DNA from: Polytrichum commune
Taxonomy: Eukaryota; Streptophyta; Polytrichopsida; Polytrichales; Polytrichaceae
Direction of reading: 5' to 3'
Assembly: GCA_950295325.1 (NCBI GenBank)
Contig: OX485808.1
Location: 30,402,527 to 30,466,526, forward strand
Length of the DNA: 64,000 nt
In this document: in pieces, positions 1-11,473 of the stretch
How the letters are laid out: each line of letters begins with the position of its first letter
Position numbering within the stretch: position 1 is the stretch's first letter
Made by a program: the position numbers and the translations under genes
The notes under the pieces: generated by a model
Told to the model about the DNA's origin: nothing
The model's database searches: none
The model's input: only the letters and a program-made list of their open reading frames with translations

Positions 1-119
1 TTAGTCAATGCTTCAATAAGAAATTATAAAGACTTAGGGTCTTTCTCACATGCTCTTCTCCATGGGATATTTCCGTGCATCAATTGAGTCTTGGACGTAG
101 TACGATTGAAGAAGATATC

Positions 120-345
120 TAGGGCCCCCACTTCCATTGGAGATAGACCACCCACTTTGTTGAAAATAAATTATGAAGGGGGCTCCAATCGAAAGAACAT
201 CATTGTCATTGGGTTTCCTCTTAAAACGACATCCGCATACTTCACTGTAGTATCACCTCAAATGCCCAAAGTTTGTTCACTCTCACAACTAACAATAAAA
301 TGAGTTTCATCGACATTCTCTACGTAGTCTTCGTGCATGCCTTCT
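120..345 (-). pseudogene. DDE-superfamily transposase fragment, decayed
   Basis: Read on the minus strand, this stretch gives a peptide with the block VDETHF, then a TLG-x-x-GD stretch, then KYADVV and MTMM. That order resembles the central part of the DDE endonuclease family related to pogo/CENP-B-type transposases, where the D of VDET is a catalytic acidic residue. An in-frame stop interrupts the stretch between TLGI and GD, and the reading beyond MTMM is not convincingly alignable. No terminal repeats were found. It is an old fragment of a DNA transposon. The assignment rests on recalled motif similarity, not a search, so a different DDE family is possible. Confidence 0.45.
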
Positions 346-564
346 AGGTAATCTAATGTATGATTCAAAAAACCACATTTAAAGAAAAAAATTATTATAG
401 ACAAACAAATGAGAGGTACTCATCATGGAAATAAGAATACCACATTTATTTATCATGGCCTTTTTATTTTCATCCATTATCTACAACTTCCAGGTGCGTT
501 TGGTACAGCCCAACATAGATTTTGCCCCTTGCAAGCATTGGAAAACATTCCTCCAAATATCAAG

Positions 565-1585
565 TAAACAATTTATCATTGGCTAGAGCTAGTGTCGCAG
601 CCCATGCTAGCGCCCCATCACTTTTTATCACCGTTTTGCAACTCTACCAAGTATCACAAGCGCTAACATGCACATCCCACACACGTGCATGGTTAGCTCC
701 CATACCTTGGACCTCCACGCTCACAAACCAACCCTCCTATACATGCATTCGGGACTCTTCCCTTAGTAGGTAGCCAATAGTTAGTTATGGACTTCCATCC
801 ATGGAAGTCCACTCTTGAGTTGATCATCGCGTTGCCAGAGCAACACTATAACAACCCAAGTCATACTTGGCCACTATGCCCCACGTTGGGCCAACACCCT
901 TGGATGCCATGCCTTTTTGCATTGGGTCGGGTCGGTCACACCACCTCATCCATATAAGCCTTTAGGATTTTGGGTAGGGCCCCTATCCCACCGTCAAGAA
1001 ACCTTTTGTCTCTCTTCTAAGAGATGGGGCCAAGTAGACATTTTCCCTTGACCGTTGGGGCTAGAGTCCCCTAGCAGCTTCGGACCTTCATAACTTCATT
1101 GTGTGATATTTGATTCTATCAAATGACCATTCCATCAACATTTTCTCTTTTTTAAGATGCCGATGGACTCCTCACTTGCACCATTTGGCAAAGTGTTGAA
1201 GGAGTTATGTTTGTTTTAACCTTGGCAGTTTGAGGCACCACTCTTAGGTCAATGTTGTCCCAAGGCGTTGTCCCAAGGTAGTGCCCCACTCAAATTGCCA
1301 TATCTCCTAGCTCACACCTTCGATCGGGGTTTTCTTGAGCATTCTAGAATTTGGACATCATAAAATACTCATTGCTCATAGCCTTACCCTCATGACTCCT
1401 AGTCTCTGTGGGTGGGAGGCGTTTTCAACGCCCATGGCCTCACCCACACTAGGATCACTTGGACCCTCTCACTTATGGCACCACAAGTCCCGGGTGTCAC
1501 TCCGGGGTCCCCCTTGTGCCCATGGTGTTGCAGAGACTCCTCATGGAGAGGTGCGTGATAGCTAGGGCTAGACACCGGAGGGAGG
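565..1585 (+). repeat. Left arm of a ~1 kb inverted repeat pair (dispersed repeat family A)
   Basis: The sequence from about 565 to 1,585 reappears as reverse complement at about 2,070-3,080. Anchors include GTTGCCAGAGCAACACTATA at 831 against TATAGTGTTGCTCCGGCAAC near 2,780, the block CCGTCAAGAAACCTTTTGTC, and the stretch around CTCCTCATGGAGAGGTGCG near 1,530. Divergence is substantial, with many substitutions and small indels. The same family recurs in direct orientation at 57.7-59.19 kb. No protein-coding content was recognised. It may be a retroelement long terminal repeat or another non-coding transposon part. Confidence 0.75.
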
Positions 1586-2069
1586 GTATTATCATAGACA
1601 AGTGTACCCTTCATCCATCCAACATATAATCTTGACCTCCTACAAGTTTGTTGCCAATTCATTTCAAATGACCTCCAATAGAGTGATTTGGGGTCCCTAA
1701 AACTAATTCCAATGTCAAATCAACTTTAAAAAGTAGCCTCTGGGATGCGTACTATTTCAAGGCTTTTATGTTGGGTGAATGAGAGGTACGCCCGTATATG
1801 ATAACTCTTTCTTTCCCTAGACACCCATCTCTTGGAATTGGGCCCTTACCACTATTACCAAGTAAAGGGGGTCTAGTAAAAACATGTCCCCATAGGCTTG
1901 TGGTTGATTCATCCCAAGTGGGACCCTCTAGACTAATTCAAGTTTCCGTGACTAGTTTTGGGGTAATAATTTCAATACATACATATATATATACACATAT
2001 ACATGCTATAGTAATGTTATTTACATTGTGACCTCCAAGTAATAATGGTAGGGGCAAACCTCAAAAATG
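1586..2069. other. Spacer between the two inverted arms; no gene seen
   Basis: This AT-rich spacer separates the family A arms and holds a short TA/CA microsatellite-like tract near 1,978-2,005. Only short unsupported reading frames are present. Confidence 0.6.
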
Positions 2070-3080
2070 TGGGTGTCTAACTTAGCCTTGGGTTACTCGC
2101 GCACCTCTCCATGAGGAATGCCCGAAACACCATAGGCACAAGGGGGACCCGGGAGTGATACCCATGACTTGTGACGCCATTGGTGAGAGGGCCCAAGTGA
2201 TCCTAGTACGTGTGAGAGCCCTAGGCGTTGGGAACGCCTCCCACCCATAAAGACTAGGAGTCATGAGGGTAAGGCCACAAGCTATGCGTAGCTCATGGCG
2301 TGCGGATTCTAGAATGCTCAACAACACCTTAATCGAAGGTGTGAGCTAGGAGATATGGCAATTTGAGTGGGGCGTTGTCCCGAGACAACACCTTGGTATG
2401 GCTGTGGCCTTGGAGTGGCTCCAGGAACTGCCAAGGTTTGAACAAGCATAACTCTCTCAATACTTGCCCGAATGGGGCAAGCAAGGAGTCCATCGGCATC
2501 TTTGTGAAACGTAACCTACGATGAAGTGGTCAGATGTGAGCATCAAATATCAATCAAGTTATGTTGTTGTAAAGTTACTAAGGGAAAATGTCTACTTGGC
2601 CCAACTCTTGGTAGGGAGACAAAAGGTTTCTTGACGGTGGGGTAGGGGCCTTGCCAAAAGTCCTAGAGGCTTATATGGGTGAGGCGGTGGGCTGCCAAAC
2701 CCACCCGAGGCCGAACAACACGGCCTCCACGGGCATTGGCCCAACATGGGGGGATAGTTGCCTAGTATGGTTTGGGTTATTATAGTGTTGCTCCGGCAAC
2801 ACAATGATGAACTAAAGATTCGACTTTCATGAATGAAAGTCCACATCTAAGCATTGGTTATTGATTAAGGGGAGTGTCCCGAATGCAAAAGTAGGAGGGT
2901 TGGTCCCCCTCCTATGAAGTAAGAGGTCCGCGGTATGGGGAGTTAACCATTAGCATGGCGGAATGCAACGGATTAATGCTTGTGACCCCTGCTAGAATTA
3001 AAAAATACCCAAGATAGTTAAGGGGAGCTAGCAAGGGTTGCAACAAAGTTGGTATTATGTTCAACCAATTACAATATTTG
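2070..3080 (-). repeat. Right arm of the ~1 kb inverted repeat pair (family A)
   Basis: This is the reverse-complement partner of 565-1,585. Matching continues outward through CCCGAATGC and GGTTGGTCCCCCTCC (near 2,880-2,915), the GGTATGGGGAGTTAACCAT block near 2,933, and the GGAGCTAGCAAGGGTTGCAAC block near 3,023. The arms could form a very long hairpin if transcribed together. Confidence 0.75.
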
Positions 3081-3924
3081 AATTTGATATGGAACAATCA
3101 ACTTGTCGTTGTTCATTCCACAATTAGGGCCACTTTACACTACGTCTTGATTCCTAAGTCACAATATCCTACATAGCGGCAACAAGTTGGGATTTGCCCT
3201 AGAATGTGGGTTGGCCAAATGTGGTGACTTAACTCTAAGGGTAAGTCTTCACTCAAGTCCCAAATAAAAACTTCATTATAATAATCAAACACTTAAGCCT
3301 TACATGATGGAACATCCCAAAATGGGAGTTTCAACTTCAAATTGATAAATCTTTCTTAAAAAAAAAGAGGTACTTTTTAGCAGATGACTTCTTCATATGT
3401 AGAGATTAGACTTATCTATCACTTATGAAGCTCGATATTTTTTTAAAAATCAATTCTTATCTGGAATGCCTTATAATGTGTTTACATTTAACAACAAATT
3501 TTGACCAATCTATAAAAAAAAAATTGCAATTTCCCATCCCTATGTGGTATTTAGGATTTTAACCCTTTATTTTTATTTTTTATTAAGAAATACATTTATG
3601 TTTAAGACGTATTTTAAAAGTACTTACTTCTAAACACAATATGGGATGATGAAAAGATGATTTATAACCATAAATAATGATCCTATCTCATTATAATATT
3701 TTGTGGCAATTGTCATAAGGCCCTTGGAAATATAGTTTTATATCCAAAAAAAATTTGATTAATGGCTTGCCTTGATATGGAATGTCTGAACTTTCTCGTT
3801 ATATTGATCATGGGTAACCATGATGCAATACATGGTTTATTTTCATTATGGGCTATATGAAAGCATATCCAAATATAAAGAATAGCAATCCATGCCTATG
3901 GTGCTATCAATGATTGTCAACGGT
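3081..3924. other. AT-rich intergenic stretch; nothing recognised
   Basis: No credible coding region, RNA gene or repeat partner was found. It contains A-runs and T-runs. Confidence 0.5.
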
Positions 3925-4680
3925 CTAGTTTTCTTTCATTTAATACAACGATTGTGAAGTAATTCATGGCATTTTGGTGTATGGACTTCCTTAGAGGTTG
4001 TTGAACTTTACTATTGATTGTTCATGTCCAACGCTTCTCACCTTGGAAGTGATTTTGATTAGAGGGTTTACTTTCCATCCGTTAGTTTTTAAGGTGTTTA
4101 TTAATGAGACATGTTTGTTGTGCTTAGTTGCGAGCGGCATTTTTGGATATCATTCATGGTAGTTGGTGAATTCTATGAATTGTATGGTGAGTGATGGGGA
4201 GGGGGTTAGTGGTGTTTGGTTTTGGTTGGGAGAACCTATTATGCATAGGATGACATTGTGGTGTGGCGAGTGTTTGGGAATAGCCATCATGGTATGGTCG
4301 AGTCCAGGGGTGTGGCGTTGACTAATGTACTTGACTAATGGATTTATTGGCATGTAGTATTTGTGCTATTAGGTGGATGGCTTTATTTTGTCAAGCTATA
4401 CACAACCCTTTCATGTGTTGGTTTGCGCAGGTAGAGAGGAAGTGGGACCATGTGTCTCTATCGTTGTTTGTGCATAGCATACAATTGGGCTTGGTGTGTA
4501 AAGAGATGTAGTGTTGGCATTGTGTTCCCCCATGTTAATGGGCATAAGATTCAAATACTAGGAGTGTGTTGTGCGAAAAATTCTATGAGAAATTTCATAA
4601 TTGTGGGGTTTAGTGTGGTGTTGATTGGTTGTTTATTGGCACTTATGGCAATAATAATATGCCAAAGATGATATGTTTCA
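3925..4680 (-). pseudogene. 3' part of an A/C-rich retroelement ORF (second copy of the family at 21.9-25.9 kb)
   Basis: Minus-strand translation gives, in order: a zinc-finger-like segment with KPNCMLC, DRDTWSHFLSTC and HMKGL; then ILCIIGSPNQNQTP and SPSLTIQFIEFT; then NGWKVNPLIKIT; and finally IHQNAM and LNERKL. Each block matches the corresponding block of the element at 24.75-25.8 kb (KPNCTLC, DKDTWPHLLSTC, YLKGL; ILCIIGIPNHTQIP, SPTLTIQLIEFT; NGWKTNFLIIIT; IHQNAI, LNTRKLE). Frameshifts and stops separate the blocks, so it is a dead 5'-truncated copy. The C-x2-C ... H-x4-C spacing is like the terminal zinc finger of LINE-type proteins. The plus-strand frame over 4,450-4,671 is an antisense shadow of it. 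Confidence 0.75.
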
Positions 4681-6332
4681 CAACCATGAAGAAAGCAAGA
4701 ATGTGTTTACTTCCCATAACCATGCCAAAGAATCTTTAAAAAAAAAAAGTAAATTCTAAGATTGAAGGATATGTGGATAAGTGTAGGCTTGGGATTTGAC
4801 AAAAAGCATGAGCCTTGGGAATTTTCCCCTCACATATGGCACCCCAAGTCCCATAAATTGCATTTCATGTTCCATTTTATATTCACTTCTAAGGCCCATG
4901 AAGTTGGCACTTTCACCTCCGAGTGGGACTTTGCAAAGTGGAATTTGGGACATAATGTAAAGCAATCTTTACTTATAGCCACACAAAAGACGGGACATGA
5001 TGTAAATGGGTAGGACAAACCCGTACCCTATATGCCCTATGTAGATTTTGAAACATTTTAACCTAGAAGTCCCATATGAAAATGAGATGTAATTCAAGTA
5101 TTTTGAATTGCTTGGATCCTAAGTCCACTTTGAAAGGCTAAGCCAACAACATATATTAGCACACAAATCAAACAGATCATGCCAAGTACTTGCATCAAAC
5201 AAAATGTCGGAAACATGTGCAACTACCTCAATGTAATTTCCATAACAAAAAATAAAAAATAGTCCTTTCATAGAATAAGTTGTTTAATGAGATTTTTTAT
5301 ATAAAAATAGCAATTAAAAGCTAAATTACATGTCCCGGTTTGGAAATAGTTTCGTTTTGAAGAGCAACCAACTATGATGATATTGTCCTCAAATGGATGC
5401 GAGAATAAATGACCTTGTATGTCTCAACTCAAATTTGTACAATGATTAGTCTTGAAGAAATATACAACACTAGGAAAGTAGCAAATTCAAGAGGACCTAC
5501 AACAATAGTTAAATTCACATAATTAAAGCTCCAATGGATAGACTCAAAAATCAATCATGTAACATACACCCAATGGATAGACTTCAAAGATTCATACCAT
5601 GTTGAGAACAAGAAAATCAACTTGTTGAATACAAACTGTAGTTTAGTTTTTGGTTACAAAAAAACCTATGGAAACACTCAAGGAAGACTTAAAAGGTGAT
5701 TTTTATATCATCTAGGTGTCTTGGGTAAGGTTTATTAGGGAAAATATAGGGTTATTTCACTTTATTTCCAAGTAAAACTAACAATTAGATATGAATAAGA
5801 GGTAAAAACTTGAAAATCTCTCCATGTCAATACATACAATTGTGACGGTCATTCACCTCAATCAAATCACCCAAGTAATAGTATGGCAGTGAGTTCATTT
5901 TGATTGGACCAAGTGCGGTGCACAACCATAGGCACAACCATAGGCTATAGTCTTACAACAGTATCCCATTTGAGTATTTCTTATCCAAACCGAGGGCACT
6001 CTAATATGGGTAATGGTCTTGAGTCCATTTGCATACAAAACAAAGTTCTCTTATTATATCAAATAATTTAACTTGGCTCAATAATTCTTACTTATGGGGC
6101 ATGGCTATTATCTTGAGACATTTAGATTTAATATATACAATCTCCATGATTTACTCGTTTCTTATTACCATCCAATTATATTATGAGAGCTTGATTACTC
6201 TTACTCCTAAACAAAGTCTCATCAGAATGATCTATGAGGAAACTTACCTAACCAAGGAATGCTCTATCTTTTCAGCTCTTTTTAGTTCACCGGTTCATAG
6301 ACTATGGCCTTTGTGCAATCTCTTTTCCTCTT
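4681..6332. other. AT-rich intergenic stretch; no gene recognised
   Basis: Several short frames lie on both strands (for example around 4,760-5,018 and 6,029-6,352), but none has recognisable motifs or a convincing coding character. The part from about 5,880 repeats the words CTATAG/CATAG often without forming a regular array. Confidence 0.45.
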
Positions 6333-6386
6333 CCCCTAAACCTAAACCCTAAACCTAAACCCTAAACCCTAAACCCCTAAACCCCT
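6333..6386 (-). repeat. Interstitial telomere-like tract (CCCTAAA type)
   Basis: About seven tandem or near-tandem CCCTAAA/CCTAAA/CCCCTAAA units lie in a row here. This is the plant TTTAGGG telomeric repeat read from the C-rich strand. It sits inside ordinary AT-rich sequence, so it is interstitial rather than a chromosome end. Confidence 0.85.
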
Positions 6387-7603
6387 ATCATCTTTTCAAA
6401 TTCTTCTGAATTGAATATAATTATTTTAACCCCCACAACAATCATGCAAGCTACAACTTATCTCATGGTAATCCCTTAGTACTCCCTTGGATCCTCAAAT
6501 TTCCTAGGTCATAGACTATAGCATCAATTTCTGTTATTAGTTCTTCATTCTCATTGTCACACAAATTATTCTTCATCATCAACAAAACCTTAATCAAAGT
6601 CTTACTGCTCCATCATTCATTGATGATATCATTCCAAAAGTGATTTATTACTTTGAACATGTATGTTTATGCTATAGGGGTAATGCATCTCAACATGTAA
6701 ATATCCTTACTGTAATTATTTCAGGATTAGGTATCATCAATTCATTCATTTACTGGTCAAACATATATGAGATATCCCAAACACTTCTAGATCTTCAGTT
6801 TATGTGAAAGTTTCCCTCGTTTTTTACCAAGACTATAGACTCAACATATTATAACCAAATGAAGAAATCTCAGCATCTTGTGATCATATGCAAGTAAATT
6901 CACAGGCCATAGTCTTTAACTACTACTGCAAATTATGATCAAAACATGTACATGTATTTTTCTTAAAGTTGGTGTCTCTTCAAAAACCTCACTTGAAAAC
7001 TTTAAGGACATAGCATGGTTATAACATGTAATTTGATCTTTTATCAAACCCCAAAACTATAGTCAAGGCTTATGTTATTTCTACAAAGCACTCATTAGGA
7101 AGAGTCTGAGGATATTCAAAATGCTTCACAATCCAGTACATACTCCTTAGAAGCGGCTTACTTAATAAATCACCAGGCAGTAGCCTGAAGAGATAGATCA
7201 ATTTTCTTACACTTCAAAATTTCACACAATCCACATGCTTTACTTTTGATTACCAAGTTAAAAAACATGTGCAGTTTTATAACTCCTAACAACTTTTGCC
7301 CACTACCACAATTTTGTAGATAGCACGCATAACAATTTGTGGCCTATTTTAGTTTATCATGTTCATGATCATTGACCTTGCAAACAAACCTAAAGAATTG
7401 GAATATTTTTACTGTTCATTTCCCTCGACATGCCAAAGAAGAGTGCATTTCTTCACACACCCTCTTTGGTGGTCTCAGCAATTATCAAAGATGGATGCTG
7501 CCAAGAATGAATCCATGTCACGACCTTAACTACGGAATTGAACTTGAGATTGTGGCATTGTTGTTGTGTTTACTCGTTAAAACGACGGTGCGGGAACGTG
7601 TGT
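6387..7603. other. AT-rich intergenic stretch; no gene recognised
   Basis: Nothing supportable was found except that its right end abuts the last exon-like block of the ferroportin relic. Short frames at 7,372-7,623 have no recognised motif. Confidence 0.45.
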
Positions 7604-7901
7604 CTACAAACTCCATTGTGTGACCTTCTCAAAGTCATTGAAATGCGGGCCATGGGGAGAAAGTCGGCTTTGATCTTCGGTAGGGTTTGCAAGCTAGTGC
7701 CGGTAGAAAGCCGCGGCTTTTGACCACGGACACCACCGAGAGTGTTGCTGAACCGCCAAAGTATTTGACGTCGTTGGCCACGATGCCCATGCCCAACATC
7801 ACGAGTTTTGCGAGGCTCATGAGTGACACTTCCGTTGTTCCCACAAGGTTCGCTTGCGTCGCGGGTATCACAATTTGGAAGATTTGCGCGTCCACCATAT
7901 C
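7604..7901 (-). pseudogene. Ferroportin relic, last exon-like block
   Basis: An acceptor GTAG precedes a frame reading DMVDAQIFQIVIPATQANL, then VGTTEVSLMSLAKLVMLG and VANDVKYFGG. These are hallmarks of the C-terminal membrane region of the IREG3/MAR1 branch. Near 7,700-7,715 the frame is lost. The family's C-terminal signature LANPTEDQSRL then appears in another frame, preceded by TAG, and runs to a stop at 7,604. The phase does not fit directly to the previous block, so a small exon is missing or lost. Confidence 0.7.
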
Positions 7902-8599
7902 CTACGCCCAATAACCAAGTTGTGAAATAACTTGCACATTAATTTTAATTACCCAAAAGCCCTCAAGAGGTGAGAGATCATGTGATATGAAATATGTAGT
8001 TCCAAGAAATTTGCATCCCCAGAAGCTATAAAGTGTGCTCGAGCCATTATCCAATTGAGTGACGTGCTTGTGTACGCTTAGGTAGGTGCCCCTATTTTGA
8101 TTTGTGACCTATTATGGACAATCATAATTAGGAGCATACTCGACACAAAGCATATTATGTTACGTGGTTTTTCGTCCAAAAACTAAAACCTTGTAGGCTT
8201 GAAATGACCTCTGTTCATATACGGCAACATAGGTAGAGTCGCGGATTTGCAAAATAATGCACTTTTAGAAGCAAGTGTGCCACTGTACGTAAGGCATCAG
8301 AAGCAAGTGTGTGCCATGTCACTTATGGTGCCACATTCTCAGTGTCACGAGATATTGGGCAACGTCATAATACATTATCCACGAATTGATCAATAAATTT
8401 GTGCCCATTACTAGGTGTCCACAAACAATTGCCAATTACAAATTCGTTCACACTTATCTAATTGACGATGTGAGAACAAGGCCAACATAATGAGATAACT
8501 ACCATATGGCCAACTAATTTATGATGATGCACAACAGCAGAGGGAACCGTGTGTCTCCCTTTCATTCATGAGATGTGCAAGGAGGGTCAAATTACTTAC

Positions 8600-8739
8600 C
8601 ATTAAGAACAGAAAACCATATAACTGAACCCTGTTGTCCTAAAGAGTTACTCAAGTACACGAGCACTGCCGCGGCTAGCACTGCAGCTTGAAATACTAAT
8701 GCACCCGCCTGCCCACAACAACATAACCAAATCCTTAAC
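8600..8739 (-). pseudogene. Ferroportin relic exon with membrane helix
   Basis: The block is bounded by an acceptor (TTTTCACAG) and a consensus donor (GTAAGT). It reads GQAGALVFQAAVLAAAVLVY followed by LSNSLGQQGSVIWFSVLNG, a hydrophobic segment typical of the family's C-terminal half. No internal stop is present. It has no counterpart in copy 2, which is truncated before this point. Confidence 0.65.
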
Positions 8740-10033
8740 CTGTGAAAATAAGGTGATCCGCATTAAAGATCTGGTCTGACAATCATGAGATAATTTTTCA
8801 AGATAGACGAGAAGATTCATGAAGAATGCAAGTTGTTTCATATTTTTCTGCCCTATGCAAAAAATGCTACAATTTTTCAAAGTGGAAAGTTGTCCAAACC
8901 CCTACTTGTTCACTAGATTCTCCCTACACCAAACACGGTAATCCGCATTTCCATACGGAACATTGCCTAAATCGGTTACCTCATGAGTACATTAACACTT
9001 GACTCTCATTGGCTACAGTGAGTGTACACGCATTGAAGTTGTTGCCGAGCCATGATCAGTTTTAGAAATGGCACTTCACCATTATGATGGCGGTCTAGTG
9101 CACGGCTAGAGGGTGGTTTATGGGTTATGGTATTTCTACCTTACACTAGAAATCCTATCACTTACTAATGTTATGATCCAAAGTACACAGCCTCCCTAAT
9201 AATCCAAAAATTGATAATCCATCTAAGAATGCAATGGAGACTATTGCACATTACTACCTTCAAGACCCCAAGTTTGCTGATGATGGGAGCTGACAGGAAA
9301 AGTTGTAGAGAATGGCATCAAAGCACACATTCCTTGGAAGAGTCCCATCAGTGAAGCATTCATCCTTGGTCATTTACAAATTTATTTAAAAGAAATGACG
9401 CCTTGCACTGTGACAAGCTAAACTGCTTAATCAAAGGAACATGAACTAAGAAAATGTCATAAGTCAGAAGGATTGTTTTGGCATCGGCCACAATACACAT
9501 TTCCAGTACTATGGGCCACTCTACACTGTGACCATGAAATTGTGAGGCCCTTTAGAACTCATCCAAAGGCCATACCATGGAAATTGAATATTGTGGCTCA
9601 CCGGCCTTCAGGTGTAGTGTGAAGACATACACGATCGGATCTCAACCAAATGCTATTTCATCACCATCTTATTCATGTGGTCCATTCTACAAAATAATAT
9701 ATAATAGAGCAAGGATTGTGAGATTTTGAAGGTTCATGGTCTCTCAGTTTTGTATTAGGCCCACCTTTTTGAGGTGGGTTTTGACGCAAAATATAGTAGA
9801 CCATGAAACAATATCCCCTGTGTGTCACGTAGGACTCCCTGTACGTTCTGCATCCATTCAAACTTCCTTAGGCCCTCTAGCCCAAAGTGGAAATTAAAGT
9901 GGAGGTGTCTTCGTAATTTCAACCAATGAGAGATTTTAGATTTCAATGGTCATGGGCAATCAAGCTTCAGTGTTGAAGTGCCCCTAACTTGTAAATATTT
10001 CCAAAGACAAAATAAATAAATAAATGCACATAT

Positions 10034-10176
10034 CTTGTTGAGTGAGGTAGGTTGTCATTAATCCTCCGGGTGCTAACATTGCGTTGAAGTACAAAAGAAC
10101 ATATGCTAAACTTGCCGGAAAATAGGTTGAGCCAACAACTGCTTCCATCCCCGAATCATAGCTTGTAATCCACCCT
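10034..10176 (-). pseudogene. Ferroportin relic exon (WKQ block), frameshifted, donor lost
   Basis: It reads GGLQAMIRGWKQ ... AQPI, then, after a 1-bp deletion, ASLAYVLLYFNAMLAPGG and LMTTYLTQQ. The same exon at 59,203-59,346 lacks the deletion. The donor, GTATGT in copy 2, is ATATGT here. Either change would disable the transcript. The 5' boundary is approximate. Confidence 0.75.
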
Positions 10177-10408
10177 CAATTGCATATAGGACCACAAAAA
10201 CTAGCTTAGAATACTACTATCAAAATGGGTGCTCAATCTTACAACTTTGGTCGCCATTTTGAGCAAAAGTATGATTTGAAGGTTAATTGGAACAATAATA
10301 TCAAATTTCATAAATTATTCCTTGGGGCTTACATGATTTTAACAAGCATATCAATAGACGTATGTTTTTCTCTCATTTTACAACAAATTATTTATGGCAA
10401 GACTATAC

Positions 10409-10517
10409 CTAGCTGTTCATGTTGAGCATCAGAAGTAATGTCCTTGCTCTTGTCTGAATGCTTCGGATGTTGTAATGTGCCTTTGGATAGTTTATTAGTA
10501 AGCTCCACTAGAGTCAA
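10409..10517 (-). pseudogene. Ferroportin relic exon (LTNKLSKG block)
   Basis: After acceptor TAATGCAG the frame reads LTLVELTNKLSKGTLQHPKH and continues polar to HEQL, where a donor GTATAG follows. It corresponds to the cytosolic loop that follows the LLLSKY helix in IREG3/MAR1 proteins. The exon is open in this copy. In copy 2 the acceptor AG is AA and CAG has become TAG. Confidence 0.7.
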
Positions 10518-10798
10518 CTGCATTAAAATAACAATTCCAATCAATACATTGTGCTTGTAAATACTCATAACATGACCAATATGCACAAATGTGGAATATT
10601 TTATGCAAATTATTGTATTTAAAAGCAAGTGATGGCCTGCAATGCCATAAAATGCCAATCTAAGGTGGGTTTACCTTAGGGTCTAGGTTCAAGACACTTG
10701 GGTTCCAAACTAACCTTCAATATATGGACCTTACTTTTAGACTCAAGACAGGACCTAAGCTAGAGTTGAAGATTAGAGTTATCCTTATAGTATCTATG

Positions 10799-11133
10799 AA
10801 ACTCTTGGTTTGGTAGGGAGTTTTGGCCCACTTTTGACATTCTATAATGTTTAAGGAGTGTTCAAATGGTGTCGGAACCCCTGATTTGAGTGAAATAAAG
10901 GGGTGGCATTTAACTTTGACCGAAAGATGGTTATATAAAAACAGATTTCATGACAAACCTTTAAAGGCACCTAAACCGGTGCTTTTAAAGTTTAGTAATG
11001 AGTTCTTTTGGCCAAAGTCAAGTACTCCCCGCCCACCCCCCCTTCATTGCACTAAATTGGGGGTTTTGACCCACTTCAACATTCTAAAATGTCAATAAGT
11101 GGACTAAATCTCTCTACCAAACCATGGGTTTTT
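10799..11133. mobile_element. Foldback MITE inside a ferroportin intron (copy 1)
   Basis: The left end CTCTTGGTTTGGTAGGGAG, followed by the TTTTGACATTCTATAATG block, is mirrored at the right end by ACATTCTAAAATGTCAA and CTCTCTACCAAACCATGGG. The arms are ~55 bp and imperfect, and the interior includes a C-rich tract. The same element is at ~59,966-60,305 in copy 2, so it inserted before the segmental duplication. Confidence 0.6.
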
Positions 11134-11371
11134 GAGAGACTTTGAAGATGAGTCTATTAGTCCGTCAAACTAGGAGCATTTTCGTGAGTGGGCACCATCG
11201 AGATATAGTGGGAAAGTGATGCCACATTAGCAGCACTTCATTTTTTCATACCTCGGATGCGGACCCTAATGTAAAGTCTTGGGGTCCAAGATTCTACGCT
11301 TGACCAATAGTATCAATCGATTTTGGAGTTTCTTTGGTCTTGGACCACCCAGAAGGGTCATAAGCACTTAC

Positions 11372-11473
11372 CAGCAAAGGAAGGGTAATGACCATTGCTC
11401 CCACAGCCAGCTTCACACAAAGCTTTGGAACATATTTTGACAGCAACAGACCAAACACAAATGGGCCTGCTAT
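11372..11473 (-). pseudogene. Ferroportin relic exon (IAGPFVFGLLLSKY block)
   Basis: This is a 102-nt exon between acceptor TGCGCAG and donor GTAAGT. It reads IAGPFVFGLLLSKYVPKLCV and then KLAVGAMVITLPLL, very close to the conserved LCEIAGxxLFGxLLSKYxPxTCxK region of the plant plastid ferroportin branch. It is open and correctly spliced at both ends. Copy 2 carries the same exon at 60,534-60,635 with G-to-S and V-to-N changes. Confidence 0.8.

Larger units (their letters stand above)
7604..11473 (-). pseudogene. IREG3/MAR1-like plastid-type ferroportin pseudogene (copy 1)
   Basis: At least five exon-like blocks on the minus strand match the ferroportin (SLC40) family, closest to the plant IREG3/MAR1 branch that exports iron or organic cations across organelle membranes. 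In transcript order they lie at 11,473-11,372, 10,517-10,409, ~10,176-10,034, 8,739-8,600 and 7,901-7,604, with GT-AG introns where intact. Disabling changes are visible. One base is missing in the third block (CCGGAAAA against CCGGCAAAA in copy 2). The third block's donor is AT instead of GT. The last exon has a frame break plus TAG before LANPTEDQ. N-terminal exons expected upstream of 11,473, and a block between 10,034 and 8,739, were not found. Direct-repeat copy 2 lies at 59.2-60.6 kb. Confidence 0.75.

Noticed and set aside
4450-4671. 73-codon plus-strand frame with a hydrophobic tail (possible small membrane protein)
   Set aside because: The minus strand of the same DNA encodes the zinc-finger block shared with the 24.76-kb retroelement, so this frame is an antisense shadow.
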